DNA of 64,000 nt, taken from positions 6,698,501 to 6,762,500 of the forward strand of contig NZ_CP107932.1 of the NCBI RefSeq assembly GCF_036032445.1, given 5' to 3'. Positions 32,983 through 41,993 of this stretch are shown piece after piece. Within the stretch, counting starts at the first letter, position 1, and each line of letters begins with the position of its first letter. The notes below the pieces were generated by a model. The model made no database searches. It saw only the letters and a list, made by a program, of their open reading frames with translations, and was not told the origin of the DNA. The position numbers and the translations under genes were made by a program. The DNA comes from Nocardia sp. NBC_00416 (lineage in GTDB: Bacteria > Actinomycetota > Actinomycetes > Mycobacteriales > Mycobacteriaceae).

Positions 32983-34125
32983 TCACTTGGGGGCGACCTC
33001 CTCGACGAGCCGCGAACCGGGTTTGTCGAGGATGACATTGCGGGTCCGGGCGTCGGGGTCGGTGAATGCCAGCAGCGCGGCCGCTTCTTCGGTGACAGCG
33101 GCCGCATCGTGTGCGGTGAATGGCCGGTCGTAGGGGCGGATGGTGATCGTCGCTGATCCAGCGGTCCGGTTGATCGTCCAGTCGCCTGCGGTGAATCCGT
33201 CGACCAGCAGGATCTGTGGAGCGGGGCGCTGGGTGCGGTATCCCTGCCTGTCGTACTCTTCGGTGATCACGCGGGTGCGGTCCGCGTGCGAGAGCAAGAC
33301 GTTGTCGAAGTCGTACAGAAACCTCGGCGGTGCCGGGGTATCGGGGTCCGGGCGGGCAGCGTCGGGTAGGTCGAAAAGCTCTTGGCCGTGCTGATCCTGA
33401 AAGATCATCAAGCCCTGCCGGATTCGGTCGACCACCTCGCGCAGTCTGGTGAGGCCGGACCACATCTGAATATCCTTCACACTGGCGGGGCCGAAGGCGG
33501 CCAGGTAGCGCAGAATCATTTGCTCGAGCGAAACAGTGGTCGTTCGGTCTGGACCGAGCCACGCGTCGGCAGTGGTGTGAGCGATCGGCCCGCTGCGCCC
33601 CCAGACACCGCGTGGCGGCACCTGTACCAAAGGCACCTGGTTGCGGATGGCGTAGACCAGTGAGGTGGGCGCGCGGTCGGGCCATCGCTTGCCGAGTAGC
33701 GGGCCGAGCTGTTTGTTGGTCAACGGTTTCGGTGCGAGCAGCTCGATGCCGTCAGCGATCAGCTTCGCCATGTCGATACCCTCGATGGGCTTGCCGTGTG
33801 TGTGGTTGCGGTAGAGGTCACGATCCAAGACAGGTTGGATCAGCGGACGCAGCGTACGTGCGTCGTGGGGGGTGACCAGGTGAATCGTCGAGCGCATCAG
33901 AGCAATGCGAACCAACTCACGGTCGGTGAGCAGCTCGGCAGCCTGTTCGGGGACGAAACCGACCAGCCGTGACCACAATCCGACATACCAGGTGTGCGGG
34001 GTCTGGGCTTGCAGCCCGACCAGCTGCTCCACCGCGTCGATGACGGACAACTCGGCGCGGCGCAACAGCAACTGTCGATCGAGAGTGGCGCGATTGAGCG
34101 CGCGACGACTGAGTACCTGCGTCAT
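32983..34125 (-). CDS. AlkZ-like winged-helix DNA glycosylase family protein
   Basis: 380 residues. N-terminal VLSRRALNRATLDRQLLLRR and the GLQAQTPHTWYVGLWSRL segment contain the QxQ motif diagnostic of the HTH_42/AlkZ family. Tandem winged-helix repeats follow (SLEQMILRYLAAFGPASVKD). AlkZ enzymes unhook DNA interstrand crosslinks and are often linked to natural-product self-resistance, although many actinobacterial paralogues are not cluster-linked. The start at 34125 has an AAAGG ribosome site; a 20-residue upstream extension is less likely. Confidence 0.85.
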   Translation of the reverse strand: MTQVLSRRALNRATLDRQLLLRRAELSVIDAVEQLVGLQAQTPHTWYVGLWSRLVGFVPEQAAELLTDRELVRIALMRSTIHLVTPHDARTLRPLIQPVLDRDLYRNHTHGKPIEGIDMAKLIADGIELLAPKPLTNKQLGPLLGKRWPDRAPTSLVYAIRNQVPLVQVPPRGVWGRSGPIAHTTADAWLGPDRTTTVSLEQMILRYLAAFGPASVKDIQMWSGLTRLREVVDRIRQGLMIFQDQHGQELFDLPDAARPDPDTPAPPRFLYDFDNVLLSHADRTRVITEEYDRQGYRTQRPAPQILLVDGFTAGDWTINRTAGSATITIRPYDRPFTAHDAAAVTEEAAALLAFTDPDARTRNVILDKPGSRLVEEVAPK

Positions 34126-34283
34126 CAGCAGAGCCTTTCGACAGAACAGTGGGGGTTGGTGGCGCCGACGCGAGGCCACCACCACGGACGATCATTTCAG
34201 TTCGCCGAAGAATTGGCGGATGTCGGCGGTGGATCGTTTTCCGTGCCGCGAGACGCAGGGGTCGCGGCTGCCCAAGCGACTGT

Positions 34284-35372
34284 CTACCGGTATTGCCCGA
34301 AGAATTCGGTGATCTCTCCGGCCATCAGATCGGGTGCGACGTGGTGCAGGTAGTGGGTGTATACGTCGTGGGTGCGCCAGGACACGATGTTGCTGTGATC
34401 GCGCTCGGCGAAGCGCCGGATGCCGTGGAAATCGCCGTTCGAACCGGACAGTCCGAGTGGCACGGTGGTCGGCTCGGTCGGCGGCTCGGCCTGGGCCTTC
34501 TCGAAGTAGTGCCGGATGGCTGAGCCGGCGGTGCCGGTGAGCCAGTGGATCGCGATATTGGTGAGCACGAAGTCGTCGTCCAGGTCCGGGCCGAGCAGCT
34601 GGCTGTTCCAGCCGATCAGCCCGGTTGGGGAATCCACCAGCGCGTGCGCCAGGGTCTGTGGCTGCTGGGACTGCAGAATGTTGAAGCCCATCTTGTTCTT
34701 GACGAACCAGTCCAGGGTGGCCAACGATTGCTGCTCGTCGGCGGTCAGGTCGGCGAATTCGTTCGGATCGCCCGAGGGGAACGAGTACACCTGCGAGACC
34801 TGTACGGCGACGACGTTGTCCGGCGCGACGCGGCCCAGCTCCGGTGCGATCTGGGCGCCGCCGTCGTTACCGACCGCGCCGTACTTCGCGTACCCGAGGC
34901 GCGCCATCAGCTCCGCCCAGGCCTTCGCGATGCGCTGATCGTTCCAGCCGGATTCGGTGGTCACGCCGGAGAATCCGTATCCCGGCACGGACGGGATCAC
35001 CAGGTCGTACCCGGCGGCGGTCAACGGCTCGATGACGCCGAGGAATTCGGCGAAGGTGCCGGGCCAGCCGTGCGTGAGGATCAGCGGGAAGCTGTTGTCC
35101 CGCTGCGACTTCACGTGTAGGAAGTGGATGTTCTGGCCGTCGATCTCGGTGGTGAACTGCGGGGTGGCGTTCAGCTGTTCCTCGACCTTGCGCCAGTCGA
35201 ACCCGTCGCGCCAGTAGTTCACCAGGTGCCGCACGCGCTCCACACTCACGCCGTAGGTGTCACCCGAGCCGGGGATCTGGTCGGCCCAGCGGGTGCGGGC
35301 CAGCCGGGACTGCAGGTCATCGAGGTCGGCCTGGTCGATGGCGATTCGGAAGGGGGTGATGGTCGCGTTCAT
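34284..35372 (-). CDS. Epoxide hydrolase family protein (EHN domain)
   Basis: 362 residues. The N-terminal EHN domain (FRIAIDQADLDDLQSRLART) is followed by an alpha/beta-hydrolase fold with HGWPGTFAEF (oxyanion hole) and the nucleophile elbow VGNDGGAQI (Asp). The usual C-terminal GGHF motif is altered to THYLHHVAPDLM; a histidine remains but its role is uncertain. The start has a GGAG site. Two palindromes upstream suggest control by a TetR-type repressor not encoded beside it. Confidence 0.88.
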   Translation of the reverse strand: MNATITPFRIAIDQADLDDLQSRLARTRWADQIPGSGDTYGVSVERVRHLVNYWRDGFDWRKVEEQLNATPQFTTEIDGQNIHFLHVKSQRDNSFPLILTHGWPGTFAEFLGVIEPLTAAGYDLVIPSVPGYGFSGVTTESGWNDQRIAKAWAELMARLGYAKYGAVGNDGGAQIAPELGRVAPDNVVAVQVSQVYSFPSGDPNEFADLTADEQQSLATLDWFVKNKMGFNILQSQQPQTLAHALVDSPTGLIGWNSQLLGPDLDDDFVLTNIAIHWLTGTAGSAIRHYFEKAQAEPPTEPTTVPLGLSGSNGDFHGIRRFAERDHSNIVSWRTHDVYTHYLHHVAPDLMAGEITEFFGQYR

Positions 35373-35389
35373 CTCTTGACTCCTTTTGA

Positions 35390-35410
35390 AACGGAATGAT
35401 TCGTTCCGTT
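35390..35410. promoter_or_regulatory. Palindrome upstream of epoxide hydrolase gene
   Basis: AACGGAA and TTCCGTT, 7-bp perfect arms with a seven-base spacer, 18 bases from the start codon. Typical of TetR-type operators. Confidence 0.55.
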
Positions 35411-35423
35411 CCGAGTGTAGCAG

Positions 35424-35439
35424 AACGGATTGTTCCGTT
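35424..35439. promoter_or_regulatory. Second palindrome, same half-site
   Basis: AACGGA and TCCGTT with a four-base spacer repeat the half-site of the 35390-35410 palindrome 14 bases further upstream. Confidence 0.5.
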
Positions 35440-35698
35440 TCAATTGGTAGCCCCGAAAGCATGCCGAACACCTCCGGCGCCCCAGCTCCCAGGGGCCGCC
35501 CGCCCGCACGGCGCCCGCACGGCACCGGGGCGGCCTGCAGCGGGGCCCCTATGGCTACGCGGCCCACTGGGGGTGATGCCCTTTAGCTATTACCGGGTGT
35601 GATGACCGGACTTGCCTCGGCAGGGGGCACCAGCACCTGCCGCAGAGAACGGCGTCGCGATTCAGTCGCCCGGGGACGACCTGGAGGAGGGGCCGTAC

Positions 35699-35966
35699 AA
35701 TGCGGCCAACGACGCCGACCGGATCATCGAGTTGATCGAGCAGGAGACCGCCGAGGGGGTCGGCCTGATCGTCACCACCCATCAGCACGGCGACCACTGG
35801 CAGGCGCTCGAAGCCGTTACCGCCGCCACCGGCGCCCCCACCGCGGCGCATTCCCTGGACGCCGACCCACTTCCGGTATCCCCGCAACGCATCCTGGCCG
35901 AGGGGGATACGGTCACCGTCGGCGACCTCGCGCTCGAGGTGATCCACCTGGTTGGGCACACTCCGG
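35699..35966 (+). pseudogene. Internal fragment of an MBL-fold hydrolase gene
   Basis: Encodes AANDADRIIELIEQET, the metal motif THQHGDHWQALEAV and ends in HLVGHTP. This corresponds to residues ~55-140 of the intact gene at 32014, at clearly similar DNA level. Both ends are missing: homology begins abruptly at 35699 and stops at ~35966, where an alpha/beta-hydrolase fragment begins. The enzyme could not work. The region 35445-35698 before it shows no gene. Confidence 0.75.
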
Positions 35967-36449
35967 TACCTGGCGGCCGCGCACGGAGAACGGTTCACCG
36001 GTGTCTGTGCACTGGAAGGCGGCCTGGGAAACCAGTCCCGCTTCGTGGACTGGACCAACCGTACCGATGTCGACCATTCACTCTTCCTGACCAGTTGGGT
36101 GGGGGGTCTCGTCGCACCCACCAGCCCCGCCGGACCAGTGGCACAAACCCTGTGGGGCTACGCGCAATCCGGACCCGGCGTGTACCAGGGCGACACCTGG
36201 TTCTACGGGCACGACCTGCCCCGGGTCGCGGACAGCCTGGGCACGACACGTTGCCCCTTGTATGTATTCAGCGGCGAGTACGACTACTCGGCGACGACGG
36301 AAATGAGCCGCGCCGCAGCCGAGCGCCTCGGCGGCGAGTTGATCGAGATGGTCGGCGCCGGCCACTTCCCGATGTCCGAAAACCCGACGGGCTTCACCCA
36401 ATACCTCCAACCGGTGCTCGCCGTGCTGCGCGAGAAGTACGACAGCTGA
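35967..36449 (+). pseudogene. C-terminal fragment of an alpha/beta hydrolase
   Basis: Frame 35952-36449 encodes the last ~160 residues of an alpha/beta hydrolase. It retains the catalytic acid region (VFSGEYDYSATTEM) and the catalytic histidine (GAGHFPMSENP), but not the nucleophile elbow. It is fused out of frame to the MBL fragment. It precedes a transporter-cupin-aldehyde dehydrogenase group and may once have been part of that catabolic operon. Confidence 0.72.
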
Positions 36450-36503
36450 CCGCACCGCTGCACCCGCCCCGCAGACCAGTCATCCCAGAGAAGTGATGCC
36501 CGC

Positions 36504-37855
36504 ATGTCCGCACTGCCCTCGACGCACGACCCAGACCAGCGCAAACGGTTGATGGCCGCTGGTATCGGCAATTTCATGGAATGGTTCGATTTCGCGATCT
36601 ACGGATTCTTCGCGACCGCGATCGGAGCCAATTTCTTCCCGAGTTCCAGCCCGACAGCGTCGCTTTTGTCGACCCTTGCCGTGTACGGTGTCGCATTCCT
36701 CATGCGCCCAGTCGGTGGGATGGTCATCGGGGCGATCGGCGACCGGCGAGGACGCCGGTTCGCGCTCATGCTCTCGGTCGTTTCGATGGGTGTCGGGACC
36801 GCCATGATCGCGATCCTGCCGCCGTACACCGCGATCGGAGTCGCCGCGCCCATTCTGCTCGTATTGCTGCGGTGTGTGCAGGGCTTCAGCGCCGGCGGCG
36901 AGTGGACCGGGTCCGCGGCGTTCCTGGTGGAGAGCGCACCGGCGCACCGACGCGGGTTGACTGCGAGCGTCATCCCGACGACAGCCGCCCTCGCGGTGAG
37001 CGTCGGCGCCGGTGTGGCACTACTGGTCGAGACGACCGTGCCCGCCGCGGCGATCGTCAGCTGGGGCTGGCGCCTGCCGTTCCTGGCGGCGTTTCCCCTC
37101 ACACTGGCGGGCCTCTACCTTCGCGTCAAGCTCGATGACACCGAAGTGTTCCGGGCGATCCAGGCACGAGGCGCGGTGTCGGACACCCCGATCCGCGCAG
37201 TCGCGCAGACCCAGCGGCGCTCCATCGCCATCTCCTTCGGGCTTTCGGCCATCACTGTCCTGGGCTTCTACTACATCGCCACCTATGTCATGACGTTTCT
37301 CATCACGACGGGCGAGATGAAACGCTTCCCGGCGCTGACCGTGGTCGCCATCGGCGCGGTCATCTACGCCGGGCTGTGCCTGATGATGGGTGCCTGGTCG
37401 GACCGGGTCGGGCGGCGCCCGGTCTCACTTCTCGGTGGCGCCGGTCTGGCGGTATGCGCGTCCCGGCCTTCGTTCTGATGGCAACCGGCGAGCCACTGAT
37501 GGCTTTGCTCCGCCTGGTGCTGTTCGGGCTCTTCGAGGCCATGCACAACAGCACGACCACCGTCATGCTCATCGAGCTCTTCCCAGCGCATATGCGCACT
37601 ACCGGGAGCGCCATCGGCTACAACCTCGGCGCGGCCCTGGTCGCCGGACCGGGTCCACTGATCGCGGCAGCACTCGCAGCTACCGGGCATGGACGCGCAC
37701 TACCTGCTGTGTACATCGCCGGCGTCGCGCTGATCTGCACCGCCGTGCTGTGGCGGATGCTCCCGGAAACCCGTGAGCGTGGCCTCGGTCTCGAGGGCGA
37801 CCACAGCGTCCGGCCCCCGACCACCCCGAAACAGAACATCTCGGTCCCGTCCTGA
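36504..37855 (+). pseudogene. MFS transporter (metabolite:H+ symporter type), frameshifted
   Basis: 36504-37478 encodes an N-terminal ~310 residues typical of the MHS subfamily: GNFMEWFDFAIYGFFAT, motif A GAIGDRRGRR and RCVQGFSAGGEW. At about 37450-37465 the frame is lost, and the remaining helices (PAFVLMATGEPLMALL to ETRERGLGL) continue one frame over to 37855. A single-base change would restore it, so a sequencing error is possible. Relatives import small carboxylates or betaines, which fits an adjacent catabolic group. Confidence 0.8.
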
Positions 37856-37893
37856 CCGACCGGACCGTCATTGCCGACAGGAGACACCATCCG

Positions 37894-38286
37894 ATGCATC
37901 TCATCCCACCGCGCTCAGGGGAACCGAGCGTCCGCCGAACAGCGACCTTCACCGGTGAGGTGTGGGCCGACCCGGTCTCGAGCGGCGAACCCACGGTCAA
38001 CATTGTCGTCTTCGCCCCGGGGGCCCGCACCTACTGGCACCGCCATCACGGCGGCCAACTGATCATCGCATCACACGGGCGGGGGTTCGTCGTCCGCGAC
38101 GACGGTGGCGGCGGGCCCGTCGTGGCCGGACAGAGCATCTGGACCCCAGCGGGCGAAATGCACTGGCACGGAGCCGGGCCGGACAGTGTGTTCGCCCAGA
38201 CCGCGTACTCGTTCGGTACCACCGAATGGCTGCACGAGGTCTTGGATGAGGAGTACGAACGTGCAGTACAGGAGGCATCGTGGTAA
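37894..38286 (+). CDS. Small cupin-domain protein
   Basis: 130 residues, one cupin barrel. Metal-binding pattern: RTYWHRHHGGQ (motif 1) and PAGEMHWHGAGP (motif 2), with several histidines. These proteins resemble quercetinase-like or carboxymuconolactone-type small cupins; the function is not determined. It lies between the transporter and the aldehyde dehydrogenase and overlaps the latter's GTG by seven bases, so the three form one operon. Confidence 0.82.
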   Translation: MHLIPPRSGEPSVRRTATFTGEVWADPVSSGEPTVNIVVFAPGARTYWHRHHGGQLIIASHGRGFVVRDDGGGGPVVAGQSIWTPAGEMHWHGAGPDSVFAQTAYSFGTTEWLHEVLDEEYERAVQEASW

Positions 38287-39914
38287 ACGACGACCGGGGG
38301 ATCAGCGCTGGCTCGGGTAGCGCCCCCACGACCGACATCGAACAGATCGGCCTGTTCATCGACGGCCGGGTCGTCCCGGCAGCCGACGGGCGCACCTACG
38401 ACTCGGTCAACCCCTACACAGGGCAGGTGTGGGCGCGGGTGGCGGACGGTTCCGCCGCCGATATCGACCGCGCCGTGCGGGCCGCCCGGGAGGCCCTGGA
38501 CGGTCCCTGGGGCACGATGACCCCACCAGCCCGAGGCCGACTCCTCGAACGCCTCGCCGCACTCATCGAGGAGAACGCTGACCGCCTCGGACTGTGGGAG
38601 ACCCGGGACTCCGGAAAGCTCCTGCGCGAGATGCGGGGTCAGGTTCGGGCGCTGCCCGAGTGGTACCGCTACTTCGGCGGGCTGGCGGACAAGGTCCAGG
38701 GCGACGTCATCCCCACCGACAAGTCCAACTTCCTCGTCTACACGCAGAACGTCCCGGTCGGCGTGGTCGGTGCGATCACCCCGTGGAACTCACCACTGCT
38801 CCTGCTGACATGGAAATTGGCACCCGCGCTGGCCGCTGGTTGCACGGTGGTGGTGAAGCCGAGCGACCACACGCCGGCGGCCACGGTCGCCCTCGCCGAA
38901 CTCATTGCCGAAGCGGGCTTCCCGGCCGGTGTGGTGAACGTGGTCACCGGCTGGGGTCCCGAGACCGGCCGGGCACTCGCCGCGCACCCGGACGTGCAGA
39001 AGATCGCGTTCACGGGTTCCAAAGAGGTGGGTAGGTCGGTCGCGCGCGCGGCTGCGGACCGCTTCGCGCGAATCACGCTGGATCTGGGCGGCAAATCCGC
39101 CCAGATCGTCTTTCCGGACGCCGACCTCGACGCAGCCGTCAACGGGGTGGTCTCGGGGATCTTCGCGGCGGCGGGCCAGACATGTATGGCCGGTTCGCGT
39201 CTTGTCGCGCACCGTTCTGTCGTCGACGAGCTGATCGATCGGCTGGTCGCGCGGGCCGAGTCCATTGTGCTCGGGGATCCGACCGACGACCGGACCGAGA
39301 TGGGTCCGCTCGCCAACGAGCGGCAGTATCAGAAAGTACTCGAGCACCTCGACGCCGCCCGGGAGTGCGGCGCGGTGGTCGCGACCGGGGGCAGCGCTGT
39401 CCCAGAGCTCGGCGGCTATTTCGTGCGTCCGACCGTGTTGCGTGACTTGCCGGTCGACGCCCGCGCGTTGACCGAGGAGATTTTCGGCCCGGTCTTGTCG
39501 GTGGTCACCTTCGACACCGAAGACGAGGCCGTCAGGATCGCGAACGGCACCCCGTATGAGCTGGCCGCCGCAGTCTGGACCCGGGACGTCTATCGCGCGC
39601 ACCGCATCGCCGGTCGACTTCGCGCAGGGTCGGTCTGGATCAACTCCTACCGCACCGTCGCCCCACAAGTCCCCTGGCCTACTGTGGCTTCCCGGCCGCC
39701 CTGGACGGATTCGCGATCGCACAGGCTGTCCTGGCCGAGCACACGATCAGCTGAGCGTGGAGTGGAGGTTGTGCTCGGCGTCGATGGCCGCACGGCGCAG
39801 CAGCGGGGGTGGCCCGTCAGGACAGTTCGACCAGTTTCTGCCGGAGCCAGCTCAGGGCGGTGGCGCCGCCCGCCACCTGGTACTGCGGGTAGCTCTGGTG
39901 GATACCGGATTTGA
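38280..39914 (+). CDS. Aldehyde dehydrogenase with replaced C-terminus
   Basis: Open frame of 544 residues. The first ~460 are an NAD(P)+-dependent aldehyde dehydrogenase: TPWNSPLLLLTWKLAPALA, FTGSKEVGRSVA, and the catalytic cysteine in AAGQTCMAGSRL. The general-base motif reads LDLGGK instead of the usual LELGGK. After VAPQVPW (~39675) homology stops. A conserved GG-K-SG-GRE tail is missing, and the frame runs through unrelated sequence into the 3' end of the opposite cutinase gene. It is probably a recombined, inactive gene. Confidence 0.7.
   Translation: MVNDDRGISAGSGSAPTTDIEQIGLFIDGRVVPAADGRTYDSVNPYTGQVWARVADGSAADIDRAVRAAREALDGPWGTMTPPARGRLLERLAALIEENADRLGLWETRDSGKLLREMRGQVRALPEWYRYFGGLADKVQGDVIPTDKSNFLVYTQNVPVGVVGAITPWNSPLLLLTWKLAPALAAGCTVVVKPSDHTPAATVALAELIAEAGFPAGVVNVVTGWGPETGRALAAHPDVQKIAFTGSKEVGRSVARAAADRFARITLDLGGKSAQIVFPDADLDAAVNGVVSGIFAAAGQTCMAGSRLVAHRSVVDELIDRLVARAESIVLGDPTDDRTEMGPLANERQYQKVLEHLDAARECGAVVATGGSAVPELGGYFVRPTVLRDLPVDARALTEEIFGPVLSVVTFDTEDEAVRIANGTPYELAAAVWTRDVYRAHRIAGRLRAGSVWINSYRTVAPQVPWPTVASRPPWTDSRSHRLSWPSTRSAERGVEVVLGVDGRTAQQRGWPVRTVRPVSAGASSGRWRRPPPGTAGSSGGYRI
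39674..39754 (+). pseudogene. Orphan 3' gene fragment
   Basis: In another frame, LAYCGFPAALDGFAIAQAVL followed by AEHTIS and a stop looks like the C-terminus of a different protein joined to the aldehyde dehydrogenase at ~39673. The parent family is not recognised. Confidence 0.4.
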
Positions 39915-40719
39915 CGAAATCGTCGACCTGCTTCTTGCGCTCCTCGTAGGCGCTGCCGTTGAGCTGGTCGTGCAGCAGGCCGAGTCCGCCCGCGGCCAGG
40001 GCGTCGTTGAGCAGCTGCATACCGAGGGTCTGGTAGTTGCCGACCTGACTGGGGTCGGCGTTGGAGACCTGGGCGAAGAATCCGGCGATCCGGGCGGCGA
40101 AATCGCCGTCGGGGGTCGAGCAGTACAGATCGCCGACCGCGCAGAAGGTGTACGTGCGGTTGCTCAGCCAGCCGAAACCGGTCAGGCGGGTGCCGCCCGC
40201 TCCGGCGCCGGGAACCGGTGGGCCGACGAGATTGTCGAGGGGGGAGCGGCGGGGGTCGGCGATCAGGCCGACCAGGCCGATCCGATCGGCGGGAACCACA
40301 CCGAGGCCGGTGCCGATCTCGACCGCCAGGTCACCGGCGGCGTCGGCGCCCTGGCTGTAGCCGAGGAGGGCGAACTTGGTGTTGCCGCACGCGCGCGCGA
40401 CATCGCCGATGAGTCCGCGGGCACCCGCGATCGCCTCGTTCTTGGACCGGCCGTAGACCTCGCCCTCCCAGGGGAAGGCGGTCGCGGTGTAGGCGACGTA
40501 GTCGGTCTGGGCGTTGCCCGGGAGATTGTCGGCGGCCAAGGCCAGCATGCCCCGGCCCGGTTCGGTCTTCGACGTCTCCCAGGTGCCGGGGATCGCCACG
40601 ACGTACAGGCTGGGGCAGCCCACCGGCGCGGCATGGGCGGTGGTGGCCACTCCCGGGGCGATCGCAGTCGCGAGAATTGCCGCCAGTCCGGCGGTTGCGT
40701 TCTTCCATCGAGGAAACAT
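39817..40719 (-). CDS. Secreted cutinase family serine esterase
   Basis: 300 residues. A signal peptide (GLAAILATAIAPGVATTAHA, cleaved after AHA) sends it out of the cell. The nucleophile elbow is GYSQGADAAG. Asp lies in CAVGDLYC and His in SGIHQSYPQY. Cysteines flank the active site as in mycobacterial cutinase-like proteins. Likely substrates are lipid esters. ATG 40719 was chosen for the GGAG six bases upstream; ATG 40731 is possible. Confidence 0.9.
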   Translation of the reverse strand: MFPRWKNATAGLAAILATAIAPGVATTAHAAPVGCPSLYVVAIPGTWETSKTEPGRGMLALAADNLPGNAQTDYVAYTATAFPWEGEVYGRSKNEAIAGARGLIGDVARACGNTKFALLGYSQGADAAGDLAVEIGTGLGVVPADRIGLVGLIADPRRSPLDNLVGPPVPGAGAGGTRLTGFGWLSNRTYTFCAVGDLYCSTPDGDFAARIAGFFAQVSNADPSQVGNYQTLGMQLLNDALAAGGLGLLHDQLNGSAYEERKKQVDDFVKSGIHQSYPQYQVAGGATALSWLRQKLVELS

Positions 40720-41233
40720 CGTGTACTCCATGTGCTCACCGAGACGGCCGCGGGCCGTCACCTGCTCCCAGGTTTCCCAAAACAGTCGACGGGCATGCCG
40801 CAGCGATGCGGCGTAACGCGTGCGAAATGCGGGTCTGCCCTTCGCCGGTAAACGACCGACGCCGCGGCAGGTCCCGCACCAGGATAGCCAAGCATATCGG
40901 CGCCCGTTCCGGCGCCTGAATCTACCGGTGTTCTGCGGTGATCCACGGGATATTCACCAACCCGCCGTGGCGCGAGTCGAACCCGGATCCACGTCGCGCC
41001 CGAAGGCGCCCTTCCCCGTACAGGTGGTCGGCACATAACGATTCGGGCCGCAAGATTCGCCGGATGAGCCCGGGATCGGGCGGGTTCGACCCCGCATCGA
41101 TGGTCGACGAGCGATCCCGAACGCCCGTGTGACGCCCTGACCAGGGAGAACAACATCACCGCGGCATTGTGGCGCGTGCGAGCGCGGGGGCCGCGCGCCG
41201 TCCAGGGGTAGACCTGCCTGGCAGACTTGTGTC
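40720..41233. other. Intergenic region, no gene seen
   Basis: 514 bases between divergent cutinase and SanA-like genes. It contains a small hairpin GGCGCC-CGTTCC-GGCGCC (40899-40916). CAGACT at 41222-41227 is the likely -10 for the downstream gene. A tRNA-like T-arm was considered and rejected. Open frames here look like shadows without codon bias. Confidence 0.5.
41222..41227 (+). promoter_or_regulatory. -10 element for leaderless SanA-like gene
   Basis: CAGACT ends six bases before the GTG at 41234. Confidence 0.45.
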
Positions 41234-41929
41234 GTGACTTGGGCACCAGTGCGAACACGACCGGACTCGCGTGCCGATTCCGGCGGCGCGCGGGGGATCG
41301 GCGCCGGAATCCTGCGGTGGAGCGGACGGCTGATCGGGGGCGCCCTGGTGGTCGGCCTGATCCTGGTGGGCGGCACCGCGGTGCGGGTGTGGCAGGTGGC
41401 GCGGATCGAGGACTACACCCGTGCCGACGCCATCGTCGTCCTCGGCGCCGCCCAGTACTCGGGGACCCCGTCGTCGGTGTTCGAGGCGCGGCTCTACCAG
41501 GCGGCCAGCCTCTACCAGCAGGGCGTATCGGATCTGGTGATCACAGTCGGCGGGAAACAGGACGGCGATCTGTACACCGAGGCCGCGTCCGGAAAGATGT
41601 ACCTGACGGAGGCCGGGGTCCCGGAGGACGCCATCCTCGCGGTGGAGACCGGCTCCGACACACTCCGCAGTATCGAGGCCGTCGCCGACGCCATGCACGA
41701 ACGCGGGCTCGGCTCCGCGGCCCTGGTCAGCGATCCGTGGCATTCACTGCGCACCCGGACCATGGCCCGTGACGCCGGGCTCGACGCCTGGACCGCGCCC
41801 ACCCGCACCGGGCCCGCCGTCTACACCCGGGAGTCGCAGGCGCACGGGATAGCCCGGGAAACCGCGGCTCTGCTCTGGTATCAGCTCACCCATTTCTCGG
41901 CGGATTTCAACTACACCGCCGGGCAGTGA
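41234..41929 (+). CDS. SanA/YdcF-like DUF218 membrane protein
   Basis: 231 residues. One N-terminal membrane helix (LIGGALVVGLILVGGTAV) anchors an extracytoplasmic DUF218 domain (ADAIVVLGAAQYSGTPSSVF, then ITVGGKQDGD and LVSDPWHSLRT). Family members are linked to envelope integrity and vancomycin sensitivity in E. coli; the biochemical activity is unsettled. It is transcribed toward dgt, 64 bases downstream. Confidence 0.85.
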   Translation: MTWAPVRTRPDSRADSGGARGIGAGILRWSGRLIGGALVVGLILVGGTAVRVWQVARIEDYTRADAIVVLGAAQYSGTPSSVFEARLYQAASLYQQGVSDLVITVGGKQDGDLYTEAASGKMYLTEAGVPEDAILAVETGSDTLRSIEAVADAMHERGLGSAALVSDPWHSLRTRTMARDAGLDAWTAPTRTGPAVYTRESQAHGIARETAALLWYQLTHFSADFNYTAGQ

Positions 41930-41980
41930 CCCTGCACTCGCCGGTGCGCTCGAACACCCCGTTCGGTCACCGCCCGGTGG

Positions 41981-41986
41981 CAGACT
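41981..41986 (+). promoter_or_regulatory. -10 element for leaderless dgt
   Basis: CAGACT ends seven bases before the dgt ATG at 41994. Confidence 0.45.
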
Positions 41987-41993
41987 GGGTGCG

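Noticed and set aside
41080..41095. tRNA T-arm-like GCGGGTTCGACCCCGC, and a similar minus-strand sequence near 40972
   Set aside because: The loop is one base short and no acceptor, D or anticodon arm can be drawn around either.
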